This document shows, in pieces, positions 33,212 to 45,009 of a stretch of DNA of 64,000 nt. Below the pieces are notes generated by a model. It saw only the letters and a program-made list of their open reading frames with translations, did not search any database and was not told the DNA's origin. The stretch is taken from assembly GCA_011799875.1 (NCBI GenBank), contig CM022299.1, positions 208,388,070-208,452,069 on the forward strand, written 5' to 3'. Source of the stretch: Thinopyrum elongatum (taxonomy: Eukaryota > Streptophyta > Magnoliopsida > Poales > Poaceae). A program made the position numbers and the translations under genes. The stretch's first letter is position 1. Each line of letters opens with the position of its first letter.

Positions 33212-34844
33212 AAACCAGAAGATAAGATCACTACTACTACTTCACCACCACCACCTTCTTCATCACCAAAGGACTTGAGTTCATGGTATGGACACTCCCC
33301 TTGGCTTCTGCCAAGCTTGGGGGAGGTGTCCCAGTATCGTATCACCACCACTATCTTTGCTTTCATCTATTTTAGTTCGATCTTTAGTTTTTCTATGATT
33401 TAGTTGAATAAAAGTTTAGTTTGATCCTTTCTTTTCGAGTGTTGCTTAGTGATCTATCTATCGATGTAATCGTGTGCGAGATATATAATAAAGAGTAGTT
33501 TGAGTTTTGTTTCTTTATTTTAATGTTTCAATAAAAGAAAGGAAAATAAATGAAAATATCATATGCTAATCTTATGGTAAGTAATGACATCACATAAGGA
33601 AAAGTATAAGTGGTAAAATTTATTGGAGATTGACAAACATAGCATTGGTCAATGATGCAATTCATGAAAGAATTAATAAGGGAAGAGAAGATTCACATGC
33701 AAATACACTATCTTGGACATCTTTTATGATTGTGAGCCCCATTAAATATTTTGTGTCAAAATAGTTGACGTTGGACATGGAAGACAACGTAATGATTTAT
33801 GTTTGTTCATATTCACATAGAAGTTATATTGTCATAGATCCTTTAACATGTGGTGCTTGCTCAATATCTTTTCTAGCCAAAAATTCCGCACTAAGTAGAG
33901 ATACTAGTGCATCCAAAAACCCTTAACCCAAATCTTATTTTGAGAGTCCACCATACCTACCTATGGATTGAGTAAGATCCTTCAAGTAAGTTGTCATTGG
34001 TGCAATAAGGCAATAAAAATGGCTTCTAAATGTGTTGGATCATTTAGTGTAAGAGAAAATTGAGCGTTGTACGAACTTGTGATGGCAAAGTAATAAAGGC
34101 GCCAGACTGCATAATAAAGGTTGCTATCATAAGGGGCAATATAACGTGACGTTCTTTTGCATTAAGGGATTTGGCATACAAACAAATAAGCGCATGACAA
34201 CCTCTGCTTCCCTCAGCGAAGGGCCTATCTTTTACTTTTATGCATTTACTTTTATGTAAGAGTCAAAAGTTTTCTTCCCTATTCCTTTTTAGTTTCTCTT
34301 TTAGCAAGCATCATGTGGTGAGGAAAGATCTAGGCACATATATCCAGTTGGATATGAGTAGGCATCAGTTATTATTGTTGACATCACCCTTGAGGTGAAT
34401 AGGTTGGGAGGCGGAACTATAAGCCCCTATCTTTCTATGTGTCCGGTTGAAGCTTTTTGTTCATGGGTATGTTGTGAGTGTTAGCAATCATAGAAGATTA
34501 AATGATGGTTGAGTATGTGGACTTGCCTAAAGGCTTCGATACGTGACCCTTCCTAAAAATATGATGAATTGTAGTTACAAAGTTGACTGAGAACATAGTT
34601 TGTTGGTTTTCAATAAGGTTTATGCTTTATACTTCAATGTTGTGATGAATTGTTACTTGTTCATGAGAAGTTATATGATAAAAGTTGTTTGATAAAGTTT
34701 ATGTTAAAGTTCTTTGTTGTTATAATAATATGCATGATGCTTCTATGTCTGTATTTTGTTTTTATCGACACCTCTCTCTCTCTCTCTCTAAGCATGTGGA
34801 CATGTTTTTCGATTTCGGTTTTCGCTTGAGGACAAGCAAGGTCT
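33212..34844 (+). other. Non-coding 3' interior of the Athila element
   Basis: No conserved frame. A first purine tract (CAAGCTTGGGGGAGGTG, 33321 on) and a second one before the 3' LTR share sequence. A (CT)n run of about 20 bases starts at 34771. Confidence 0.7.
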
Positions 34845-34857
34845 AAGCTTGGGGGAG
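34845..34857 (+). other. Polypurine tract of the Athila element
   Basis: AAGCTTGGGGGAG lies one base before the 3' LTR start at 34859. It primes plus-strand DNA synthesis. Confidence 0.85.
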
Positions 34858-34858
34858 T

Positions 34859-36375
34859 TGATACGTCCATTTTGCATCATGTTTTCCTACTATTATTTAT
34901 AATGTTTTTATGCATAATAATGCTTCTTGGAGTATTTCTAATGTCTTTTCTCTCATAATATGCAAGGTTTACACAAAGAGGGAGAATGCGGGCAGCTGGA
35001 ATTCTGGACCTGAAAAAGCAACGTCAGAGTTACCTATTCTACACATCTCCAAATGAGCTGAAAATTTACGGAGAATTGTTTTGCAATATATGAAGAATAT
35101 TGGAGCAAATGGCTACCAGAGGGGGCCCACCAGGTGGGGACAACCCACTTGGGCGCGCCAGGGAGCCCAGGCGTGCCCTGGTGGGTTGTGTCCTCCTCGG
35201 CCCACCTCCGGTGCCCCTCTTCTGGTATATAAGTCATTTTGACCTAGAAAAATAAAGGGAGGACTTTCGGGACAAAGCGCCGCCGTCTCGAGGCGGAACT
35301 TGGGCAGGACACTTTTGCCCTCCGGCGGAGCGATTCCGCCGGGGGAACTTCCCTCCCGGAGGGGGAAATCATCGTCATCGTCATCACCAAGAACTCTCCC
35401 ATCTTTGGTAGGGCCTTCTCCATCAACATCTTCAACAACACCATCTCCTCTCAAACCCTAGTTCATCTCTTGTGTTCAATGTTTGTATCGGAACCTTAGA
35501 TTGGTACTTGTGGGTGACTAGTAGTGTTGCTTACATCTTGTAGTTGATTACTATATGGTTTATTTGGTGGAAGATTATATGTTTAGATCCATTATGCTAT
35601 TTAATACCCCTCTGATCTTGAGCATGATTATCATTTGTGAGTAGTTACTTTTGTTCTTGAGGTCACGGGAGAAGTCATGTTGCAAGTAATCATGTGAACT
35701 TGATATGTGTTCGGTATTTTGATTATATGTATGTTGTGATTCCCTTAGTGGTGTCAAGTGAATGTGGACTACATGGCACTTCACCATATTTGGGCCTAAG
35801 GGAATGCATTGTGGAGTAGTTATTAGATGATGGGTTGCTAGAGTGACAGAAGCTTAAACCCTAGTTTATGCACTACTTCGTAAGGGACCGATTTGGATCC
35901 AAAAGTTTAATGCTATGGTTACATTTTATCTTAATACTTTTCTCATAGTTGCGGATGCTTGCGAGGGGGTTAATCATAAGTAGGAGGTTTGTTCAAGTAA
36001 GAACAGCACCTAAGCACCGGTCCACCCACATATCAAATTATCAAAGGAGTGAACACGAATCAAACCAACATGATGAAAGTGATGTGATGAAATTCCCGTG
36101 TACCCTCAAGGACGCTTTGCTTATCATAAGAGACCGTTTTGGCCTGTCCTTTGCCACAAAAGGATTGGGCTACCTGGCTGCACTTTATTTACCATTACCG
36201 TTACTTGCTCGTTACAAATTATCTTGCTATCAAACTACCTGTTACCGACTATTTCAGTGCTTGCAGAAAATACCTTGCTGAAAACCACTTGTCATTTCCT
36301 TCTGCTCCTCGTTGGGTTCGACACTCTTACTTAACGAAAGGACTACGATTGATCCCCTATACTTGTGGGTCATCA
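34859..36375 (+). repeat. 3' LTR of the Athila element
   Basis: Starts TGATACGTCC after the polypurine tract; ends GGGTCATCA followed by GTCAT. By eye it differs from the 5' LTR at a small fraction of positions. Confidence 0.95.
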
Positions 36376-36380
36376 GTCAT

Positions 36381-36520
36381 CTCAAAAAACAGCCCCACGA
36401 CTCCTTGTAAAGCTTTTGCACGGAAATGCCGCGTCCACGTTCAGTTTCACAAAACCCTTCAGCGGTTTGCTCCATCTTTATCTCCTAATTCAAGAACCCT
36501 TCTTCATAGCCTTCATGTAA
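36381..36520 (-). pseudogene. LINE RNase H remnant, N-terminal part
   Basis: The minus strand reads VNVDAAFPCKSFT and a GAVF-type turn before the Athila insertion point, then joins the block at 26459 and below. It matches the first beta strands of LINE RNase H (VDAAF...GAV). Confidence 0.75.
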
Positions 36521-36559
36521 TTAGCTCTTATGGCTGAGATCAATAGGGCAAAGCGATCC

Positions 36560-38248
36560 TGGACCTGCACCTCCTCACCATAAAACCTGCAATAAAGAAT
36601 CCTAAGGCTAAAACAATAGCTACTCTCATTCTTATGAATGAATTTGATTACATAGTTCGAGAGGCTAGAGAAATCTTTGATTTCAACAATATGAGTTATG
36701 AGCATCATGTGATTGATAAAATTTTATATGATGAAGATCTTGGGATGAGATATATATTTTGTGATCACCATACTTTTGATGAAAATACTAAAAAAGAAGT
36801 CCCTCCTTTACATATTATCCAACAAGTTTTCAATGGTATTAATCAGCAATATTCTTGGATAGTAAAAGGGAATCAACAAGGATTTGAAGAAAGTTGCCTT
36901 GACAATGTTAAAATTTTAGTAGATGATGTGTTCCCTATTTCTTTTTAAAAGCCTCCTAATAAACACATACCTCAAGACGTGAAAACTAAGGATGACAATA
37001 CTTGAAACTATGCATTACGCCTAGCTAGGGGCGTAAAACAATAGCGCATGTTGGGAGACAACCCAATAGTTATCTTATTTTTCTTGTTTTTTGCGTTGAC
37101 ACAATTATGCTACTGTTATGGTTGTGTGTTTGTGCTTTAATTAGTTTTTGTGTCAAGTAAATCCTTTGGGATGATTCGGTTTATAGTTGGCTTGATTCTG
37201 TGAAAGAACAGAAACTTTTGCGCCCAGCACTGGAATTTTTTAATTCACTGAAACATGGTAAAATTCTGAATTTTTTACACATGATTGGTATAAAAATTTC
37301 CCGTGTTGTCCTAATTTTCAGATTTTTTTGGAGTTACAGAAGTATTGCGTTTATTAAAATAATTACAGACTGTTTTGTTTCTGACAGATTCTATTTTTGT
37401 TGCATAGTTTGCTTATTTAATGATGATATGGATTATATCAGGGGGTATAAGTCATAGAGAAGTTTGAATACAATAGGTATTATGCAATAATAAAATATAA
37501 ATGGGTTTATAACAGTACCTAAATTTTATGATTTGCTTGTTATACTAATGGATCTTACGAGGTTTCTGTTGAGTTTTGTATGCTGAAGTTTTCAAGTTTT
37601 GGGCGAGATCACGATGGATGAAGGAATAAGGAGCGGTAGGACCCTAAGCTTGGGGATGCCCAAGGCACCCAAGGTAATATTCAAGGACCACTAAGCATCT
37701 AAGCTTGGGGATGCCCCAGATGGCATCCTCTCTTTCGTCTACAATCTATCGGTATATTACTTGAAGCTATATTTTTATTCATCACATGATATGAGTTTTG
37801 CTTGGAGCGTCGTGTATTGTAGTAGACTTTGCTTTGTTTGTTTTTTATTTTGCCACAATCATTGTTTGCTGCACACACCTCTTGAGAGGGACACGCATTT
37901 ATTCTTGATTTGTTAGAATACTCTATGTGCTTCACTTATATCTTTTGAGCTAGGCAGTTGCTCTAGTGCTTCACTTATATCTTTTACAGCACGGCGGTGG
38001 TTATATTTTAAAGAAATAGTTGTACTCTCATGCTTCACTTATATCTTTTTGAGAGTCTAATAAATAGTAATGGCAATATGCACGGGTTATGAAATTGGTC
38101 CTGATATGATAGGTATTCAAGAGAGATATAATAAAAACTTTCATGTAGATCACTGAATATGATAAGTTTGATTCCTTGCAATAGTTTTGCGATATAGAGA
38201 TGGTAATATGTGGGTTGTACTAGTGAATAATTGTGGTTTAGTAAGAAT
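36560..38248 (+). mobile_element. 3' part of an older Athila-like element
   Basis: An open stretch 36634-36948 (105 residues, MNEFDYIVREAREIFDFNNM..., ending DDVFPISF) has no domain I know. It is followed by ACGCCTAGCTAGGGGCGTAAAAC and by two blocks of TAAGCTTGGGGATGCCC (37645 and 37700), phrases common in the 3' region of wheat Athila-type elements. TGCTTCACTTATATCTTTT occurs three times (37930, 37970, 38032). Its LTRs are not in view; it is cut on the right by the CACTA element. Confidence 0.5.
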
Positions 38249-38299
38249 CACTATTGCAGGATGGTCCAAACACGACACATGAATCAGAGACCCTTCGAC

Positions 38300-38720
38300 C
38301 AAACTATGTGCGATGCATTCATCGCAAACGATGTCGTAATAAAACCGTCACCAATAAGATGAACTATGTGTGATGGCGGAGACATCAAGCACGATTCATA
38401 TTAGAGTTGCATGTGCGATATATGGCATATAGTTGATCCATACGAACTGTTTGCGATGACCAAAACAACAGAAATGGTCAACCAGATCAAGGTGTGTGTG
38501 ATATACGGCATACAGTTCACTCGGATGAACTATTTTTGATTAGGCAACACAACATAAATGGTCGGCCAGATAAAGGTGAGTGCGATAGATGGCATACAGT
38601 TCAGTCGGATGAACTGTTTGCGGTGAGCGAAAAGAACAGAAACGGTTCAACTTAACAAGATGTGTGTGATCCGCGGCAAACAGGTCCGTAATCAGAAATG
38701 TGTGCGAAGACCGATAATAA
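38300..38720 (+). repeat. Left subterminal repeats of the CACTA element
   Basis: Degenerate copies of GAACTRTKTGYGATGR with CGGCATACAGTTCA spacing. In CACTA elements such repeats are transposase-binding sites near the ends. Confidence 0.65.
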
Positions 38721-39030
38721 TAGAGATGATTGCTGCTAATAAGCCGTGTGTGTTGTGAGCAAAGGCTTGCTGGCATACAATTGTCAGTGATTGATGAAAT
38801 CATCACCGACGGGTTCCCTAGTTTAGACAGTGCGCAATGTGATATGCTCTGTCCGCACAACATCTATGCTCTGTCTATAGAAGAACAACATATATACTTA
38901 TAATAGGACATGATTGCATAACCAAATTAAACATCCAATTACATTATATCACAAATACTACAAATATTGCAAGGTTCAAATTCCAGCATTACAAGGCCCA
39001 AATTCAAAGGTTACAAGGTTTAAACTGTTC

Positions 39031-42000
39031 TTACAAATCAAATTCATCATCTTCAGAATCTTTTTCATGCATTATTTCTGTGAAAGGATCAGCCACCGAG
39101 AAGTCATATAGCGGCTTGATACAGTAACTTCCAAATAAACTATCATATGAAGTTACAAACTGAAATTTAGCTTCTGCAGAGCCTTTTCCATTCAGCTTCT
39201 GCAGAGCCTTTTCCATTCAGTTGTAGATGCATGCGCTCTTTAACAAACCACTCACTTCTGCGCACTAAATATAGGTCAAATCTCATTACCTTGAGCACCC
39301 TTCCTTTCTGAACAAAGAACCTAGCGAATTTAATTTCTGGTGTGGTGCCTCAGTACTCGTTAAAAGTAGTTTCTGTGAGATGAAGATCAAGGCATTCAAT
39401 GGGATTGTTATATTGCGCAATATTTTCCACTTTCGGGCCTGCTTGTATCTGCAAACAAAGACAACATATTAGTGCCAACCCGCAGATTTGAACATTTCGG
39501 GTCTCTTTGATTTGCAGGATTTCTAAAATACACGAATAAAGTGACATGCCATCTTCAATCGTTCATGATTAACATCTCAAAAAAAATATGTATTGAAATC
39601 CTCCAAATTTCCTTTAGAAATCATACTACATTTGTCATTGTAATCGTGGGTAAAAGTAACAACAAATTGAACTCTGTTGTGGTTAACAATTAACAGGAAA
39701 GGAGTATCACCTTGATGTATAGCTTCTCCGTGCACGGAAAGCATCTAAGGAATCTAACAACTTCATCCAGATCGGGGCCGACAGATTGTAGTGCCAAGAT
39801 CTTCACTGTGCGCAGAGATGGGGTCAAGCTTGTGGGAATCATTTTCTGGATGACAGGCGGACATAGATCAACACAAATTAGATAAAATGTGATGTCCGAT
39901 AATAAGAAGGAGAAGAAGAAGACTGTTGTACCTGAACGGATAATGATCCAGTAACAAGTTCAGAGAATTTAGCACACGAATAGCCCAACACTGTCAATTT
40001 GGGTGCGTTAATGACCCTGATTCTTGTTGGGCCTACTTTATCAAGTAAAGTACATACAATCTCTTGAGGAAAGGCGCATTCTCAATGACCATATCGTGAA
40101 ACACCTCAACTTACAGCCTGTTGCGGCACCAGCAATGCACATAAATCGTATGGACATTCATCGAGGCAATGTGGAGGCTCCTGAACCCATCCATCACCTG
40201 AAGACGAAGTTACTTGAGCATTGTACAACTGTCGAGCAGGCACTCCAAATCCTCCTTCAATATGCGGACGCACATGAGCTCGAGGTGCTCTAGTTTAGGG
40301 AGATGGAGAGCGGGCATGAAATCAATCTGGGGGAAAAGGCACTACCTGAACGTAGCACGGCGTAGCGTGGGCGTGCTACTTCTTGAGCTTGCGTTGGTTT
40401 TTCCCTTGAAGAGGAAAGGGTGATGTGGCAAAGTAGAGATAAGTATTTCCCTTAGTTTGAGAACCAAGGTATCAATCCAGTAGGAGACAATGAACAAGTC
40501 ACCGAATACCTGCACAAACAATCAACAAACTTGCACCCAACGCGATAAAGGGGTTGTCAATCCCTTCACGGTTATTTGCAAAGTGAGATCTGATAGAGAT
40601 AAATAAAAGGTAAAGTAAATATTTTTGGTATTTTTGGTTTATAGATAGGAAAGTAAAAGATTGCAAAATAGTAGATCAGAAACTCATAAATTGGAAAGTA
40701 GAAGATTGTATGATGGAAAATAGACTCGGGGGCCATAGGTTTCACTAGAGGCTTCTCTCAAGATAGAAAATATTACGGTGGGTGAACAAATTACTGCCGA
40801 GCAATTGATAGAAAAGCGGAAAGTTATGACTATATCTAAGGCAATGATCATGAATATAGGCATCACATCCGTGTCAAGTAGACCGAAACGATTCTGCATC
40901 TACTACTATTACTCCACACATCGACCGCTATCCAGCATGCATCTAGAGTATTAAGTTCATAAAGAACGGAGTAACGCATTAAGCAAGATGACATGATGTA
41001 GAGGAATTAACTCAAGCAATATGATGAAAACCCCATCTTTTTATCCTCGATGGCAATAATACAATACGTGCCTTGCTGCCCCTACTGTCACTGGGAAAGG
41101 ACACCGCAAGATTGAATCCAAAGCTAAGCACTTCTCCCATTGCAAGAAAAACCAATCTAGTTGGCCAAACCAAACCGATAGTTCGAAGAGAATTACAAAG
41201 ATATCAAATCATGCATAAAAGAATTCAGAGAAGATTCAAATAATATTCATAGATGAGCTGATCATAAATCCACAATTCATCGGATCTCAGCAAACACACC
41301 GTAAAAAAGTATTACATCGAATAGATCTCCAAGAACATCGAGGAGAACTTGGTATTGAGAATCAAAGAGAGAGAAAAAGCCATCTAGCTACTAGCTATGG
41401 ACCCGTAGGTCTGAGGTAAACTACTCACGCTTCATCGGAAGGGCAATGGTGTTGATGTAGAAGCCCTCCGTGATCGAATCCCCCTCCGGCAGGACGCCGA
41501 AAAAGGCCCCTAGATGGGATCTCACGGGTACAGAAGGTTGCGGCGGTGGAAAAGTATTTTCGTGGATGCCTCTGGTGGTTTGGGCATATAAGAGTATATA
41601 TAGGTGAAAGAATTAGGTCAGGGGGTGCACAAGGGGCCCACAAGGGTGGGGGGCGCGCCCTACCCCCCTGGGCGTGCCCTCCGTCCTTGTGGCCGCCTCA
41701 CGGCTCCTCCGACTTCATCTCCAAGTCTCCTGGTTTCTTTTTGGTCCAAGAAAGATCATCGCGAAAGTTTTATTCCGTTTGGACTCCGTTTGGTATTCCT
41801 TTTCTGCGAAACTCAAAAATAGGGAAAAAATAGGAACTGGCACTGGGCTCTAGGTTAATAGGTTAGTCCCAAAAATAATATAAAATAGCATATTAATGCA
41901 TATAAAACATCCAAAACAGATAATATAATAGCATGGAACAATCAAAAATTATAGATACGTTGGAGACGTATCAGGGCGCGAGGCGAAGCGCAGACGGTGG

Positions 42001-42070
42001 CAGCAAGCACAGATGTCCAGCATGAAAGCTGAGCTCCTCGAGCCGATCTAGGGCTGGGATAGGAACCAAA
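39031..42070 (-). pseudogene. F-box/LRR-FBD gene remnant (interrupted by solo LTR)
   Basis: The minus strand, from about 42070 down, reads LDRLEELSFHAGHL and SALRLAPTLRRATF (LRR part, then the solo LTR), HLPKLEHLELMCVRILKEDLE, GFRSLHIASMNVHTIYV, GPTRIRVINAPKLTVLGYS with KFSELV, then after an intron MIPTSLTPSLRTVKILALQS and FLRCFPCTEKLYIK. A last exon has NPIECLDLHLTETTFNEY, a stop, FARFFVQKGRVLKVMRFDLY (FBD domain) and VADPFTEIM to the stop at 39031. Such proteins recruit targets to SCF ubiquitin ligases. The N-terminal F-box is missing. In-frame stops, frameshifts and a 25-bp duplication (39172-39221) show it is dead. Confidence 0.8.
40374..41973 (-). mobile_element. Solo LTR of family A with target duplication GGGCG
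   Basis: On the minus strand it begins TGATACGTCTCCAACGTATC at 41973 and ends CTCAAGAAGTAGCA at 40374; GGGCG flanks at 40369-40373 and 41974-41978. Removing it rejoins the LRR coding of the F-box remnant. Length 1600 bp, close to the 1578 bp copy at 2536-4113. Confidence 0.93.
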
Positions 42071-42400
42071 CGAACCCTGAATAGTTCCAATTTTTTTGAT
42101 GACACACCTATAGTTGCATGTTCACTGCAGATAAAAGTTCTAGCAATTCAAACACCCTCATTTGCCGCTATGACCCCATTATGTATTTCAAATCAAGACG
42201 AAAAATCAAGTAGATCGCACATAGTTTATTATCACCAACCGTGTGAGATGCAGTACAAAATATCTTGGAGCACCACCGAAGTATAGTACGCATACGGCTT
42301 ATGCGAGAAGGTGCGTCGACTATAGTCCACAGCCGGTGTGTCAAGCATACTAGCTCGCTCCCCAAATATCATTTCACTGTTCAATCGTCGCCGGTGAAAG

Positions 42401-43057
42401 ATGAGGACATGGACCCGCGTCGTGAGGGCAACTTCGGCGGCCCACTCCGGTGAGAGCGCGGCTGCAGCCGCCATGCGCATGCTAACAAGCTGCATGAGCG
42501 CGGCCGCAATCTGCGACCGGGCGGCCAAGGCAGCCCAAACGGCCATTGTTGCTTTTCAAGTGGCGGCAGCAACATCTGCCTCGGGGATAGCAACTGGCGA
42601 GAGCGGCACAACAAATGTCTGTTCTGCAGCGGTGGCCTTAGCCCTGATGGAGGCCACCCACGACCATGTCGAGGCCGCCCACGCCCAGCTCCTGGCGATC
42701 ACCGCACAAATCGAACGAAGCTTCTCCGACAACGGTCGGCAACCCACGGCCGAAGAGTTGGCAATCGCCGAGAGTGTTCGAGCAGCCGTCCATTCCTCCG
42801 CGGCATACCTTGCCAAGACGGAGCCCGTCCAAGCCCAGATCACGGCCGCCCACACCCAGCTTGTGGTGGCCTTTTCCAAAGAGATGGCGGACGCGGATGG
42901 CGGGATGCTTGCCGAGTATGGTGCGATGGATGCCATGGAGCCCCTTCCCCAGGAGATCGTCGGGCGCGAGCTGGACATGGAGGAGGCGGCGAAGATCGAC
43001 GAGCGCCAGCCAGAGCAGTACTCTTTATTTTGTTTAATTAAGAGCGCCGGTCTTTAA
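42401..43057 (+). CDS. Alanine-rich predicted protein in the CACTA element (218 aa)
   Basis: Open from ATG at 42401 to TAA at 43055-43057. It is about one quarter alanine, predicted almost fully helical, with ATHDHVEAAHAQLLAITAQI and VQAQITAAHTQLVVAF as two related helices, and an acidic end (EEAAKIDERQPEQY). No signal peptide, membrane segment or known domain. GC content and codon bias are far higher than the flanking transposon DNA, so it may be a captured host exon. No promoter or splice evidence; the function is unknown. Confidence 0.4.
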   Translation: MRTWTRVVRATSAAHSGESAAAAAMRMLTSCMSAAAICDRAAKAAQTAIVAFQVAAATSASGIATGESGTTNVCSAAVALALMEATHDHVEAAHAQLLAITAQIERSFSDNGRQPTAEELAIAESVRAAVHSSAAYLAKTEPVQAQITAAHTQLVVAFSKEMADADGGMLAEYGAMDAMEPLPQEIVGRELDMEEAAKIDERQPEQYSLFCLIKSAGL

Positions 43058-43563
43058 TTTGTTAGAGTAATGTTTAGGTCAACTAGCTCTATTTAATTGC
43101 TGAACTTGCTCGATTAAGAATTGTGGGTGTGTTGTAGTCCCCTTTGCGTACCCAAATTATGCAATAACGTGGATGACCACTATAACCAGGGAAATTCAGA
43201 CCAAAATTTGCACGTTTAAACTCATCACACACGGGGTAAGCTATATAAATCGTTTGTGATGTTCACATATCATACATAGTGCTGAATAAGGGACCGTGTC
43301 TGATGACACTTTGCGCGCCAGTTATTTCGCTGCACCGATCCAAAAAAATTGGCTTCCGCGGAAATATCTACCTCCCCGCCCCCTCCCCCTTACCAAAAGC
43401 CACATTTCCCCTGTTTCTGCCTACCTTTCCAAGTTGAAACCTTCACTCCTTGCTTGCAGCGCCGCCTCCTCGCCGGCGACCCTCCTTCACGCTGCTCGGC
43501 CTCGTCGATCTAGGCAGGTAATCCACACTCAACCCCCATCCTCCTCCTCCTTCCATATCCCAC

Positions 43564-44059
43564 ATGCCCCGACCGTCGGTGCGACACCTTCCACCCAAAT
43601 CACCAACCCCTCCCCCAAATAAGCGCCGCCCTAAGCCATGGTGCATGCAGTATAGCCAGGAGATCAAGGAGCATTTGGCAGCGGAGAAGCAAATCACGGC
43701 CGCACGCGCGGATGAGGTCGCGATGGCTGCCATTCGTGCCGACCCCCCAGATCTTGGAGGAGCACCTCGCCGTCAAGGCCACCGTCAACGCCTCGCGCGC
43801 CGATGCCGTGACGCGGTTGGCTGCTTTAAATGACAGTTCATGGCGTTTTCTCGAGGCCACCGTCGGTGCCTTCGACGAAGACTACGAGGTGTTTTCTCTG
43901 CATGCCCATGCTTACCTCAACTTGAGAGCCAGCAAGTTGGTGCCCGGAGTGGCTCAGGCAACTCACCACTACGAGGAGGGCACCCACGATGTGGAGGCCT
44001 CGCCCTCTTCCATGTCCAGGGACCCAATCATCATCGATATCTCCGACGATGAGGAGTAG
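43564..44059 (+). pseudogene. Second alanine-rich frame with acidic IDISDDEE tail
   Basis: Frame 43564 on gives PNKRRPKPWCMQYSQEIKEHL and then AAEKQITAARADEVAMAAIR; a one-base change in the C run near 43740-43746 moves to the frame 43712-44059, which repeats that pattern as EEHLAVKATVNASRADAVTR and goes on to LHAHAYLNLRASKLVPG and the end IIIDISDDEE (stop 44057-44059). The internal repeat and the shared style link it to the frame at 42401. Not recognised. Confidence 0.45.
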
Positions 44060-44224
44060 CTTGTCTTATTAGCTCACTATAAGGACATATGTTCAGTTAG
44101 CTAGCTACGTCGGTTAAGCATGCTCGATTTACCCATTACATGTGCTGCTCCTTCCTTTCCTTAACAAATTCTAGTGAATTGTCCTATCTACTTTTACCAT
44201 GTAATCTGTTGCTCTAGTGTATAT

Positions 44225-44905
44225 GTTTTATATGTCGTGCAATGTGGTGCTCACTTATTAACTATTTGGTTAATTAGTTGTCGTGTCAATTCTGCAATGT
44301 GATGTTCAATTCTTCAGGGTGCAATTTTGTATTGTCTTCCATGTGAGAAATAAATCAAATTTATCTGTACAAAATACATGATAAACAAATACAATTGCTA
44401 TATTTCCAAGTTGTCTAGTATGTTATATATTGTACAATGTGGTGCTCAGTTAATGTTTGGTTCATTTGTTGTGGTGTTTAGTTAACTGTTTGGTTCAAGT
44501 CTGCAATGCGATGTTCAATTGTTGTGGGTACAATTTTGTATTGTTATGCATGTGAGGTATAAATCAAATTTAGTTGTACTAAATACATGAGAAACATATA
44601 AAATTGCAGGATTTCCTAGTTGTTAAGCATGCTTGGTTTGGTTAACTGTCTGATCTTCTATTAGGAGTATGTTATATTGTGCAATGTGGTGCTCAGTTAA
44701 TGTTTGGTTCATTTGTTGTGGCGTTTAGGTAACTGCTTGGTTCAATTCTGCAATGCGATGTCCAATTGTTGTGGGTAGAATTTTGTATTATTATGCATGT
44801 GAGGAATATTTTGAATTTGGCTGCACTTAATACATGAGAAACATATACAATTGCTATATTTCCTAGATCTTAATCATGCTTGGTTTGGATAAATGGGTTT
44901 TCCAT
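44225..44905 (+). repeat. Three imperfect tandem copies, ~195-250 bp
   Basis: AATGTGGTGCTCA begins at 44241, 44436 and 44683; each is followed by TTAATGTTTGGTTCATTTGTTGTGG-like sequence, CAATGCGATGTTCAATTGTTGTGGGT and ATGCATGTGAGG. Spacing 195 and 247, with the difference due to indels. It lies between the acidic ORF and the B3 fragment. Confidence 0.8.
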
Positions 44906-45009
44906 GTGGCTTGAATTAATCTGATGAATCTGCAATGTGTTTATGTTTCATCAACATATTTTACTGATAGCATGCCAACCCTCACTTAACCTGATCACTA
45001 ACTACCTTA

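Larger units (their letters stand above)
26460..36375 (+). mobile_element. Full-length Athila-lineage Ty3/gypsy retrotransposon
   Basis: LTRs 26460-27978 (1519 bp) and 34859-36375 (1517 bp), both TGATACGTCCATTTTGCATCATG...GGGTCATCA, flanked by GTCAT at 26455-26459 and 36376-36380. Primer site of tRNA-Asp type, gag, protease, RT, integrase, an extra ORF and a polypurine tract (AAGCTTGGGGGAG) are in order. LTR start and interior match the wheat Sabrina/WHAM kind of Athila element; the family name is from memory. The pol frame carries stops and lacks RNase H, so it is not autonomous. The LTRs look very similar, suggesting a fairly recent insertion. Confidence 0.95.

Noticed and set aside
42381..42978. 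Minus-strand frames at the first Ala-rich ORF
   Set aside because: Antisense shadows caused by high GC; they lack independent motifs.
43443..43860. Minus-strand frames opposite the Ala-rich ORFs
   Set aside because: GC-rich antisense shadows of the plus-strand frames.
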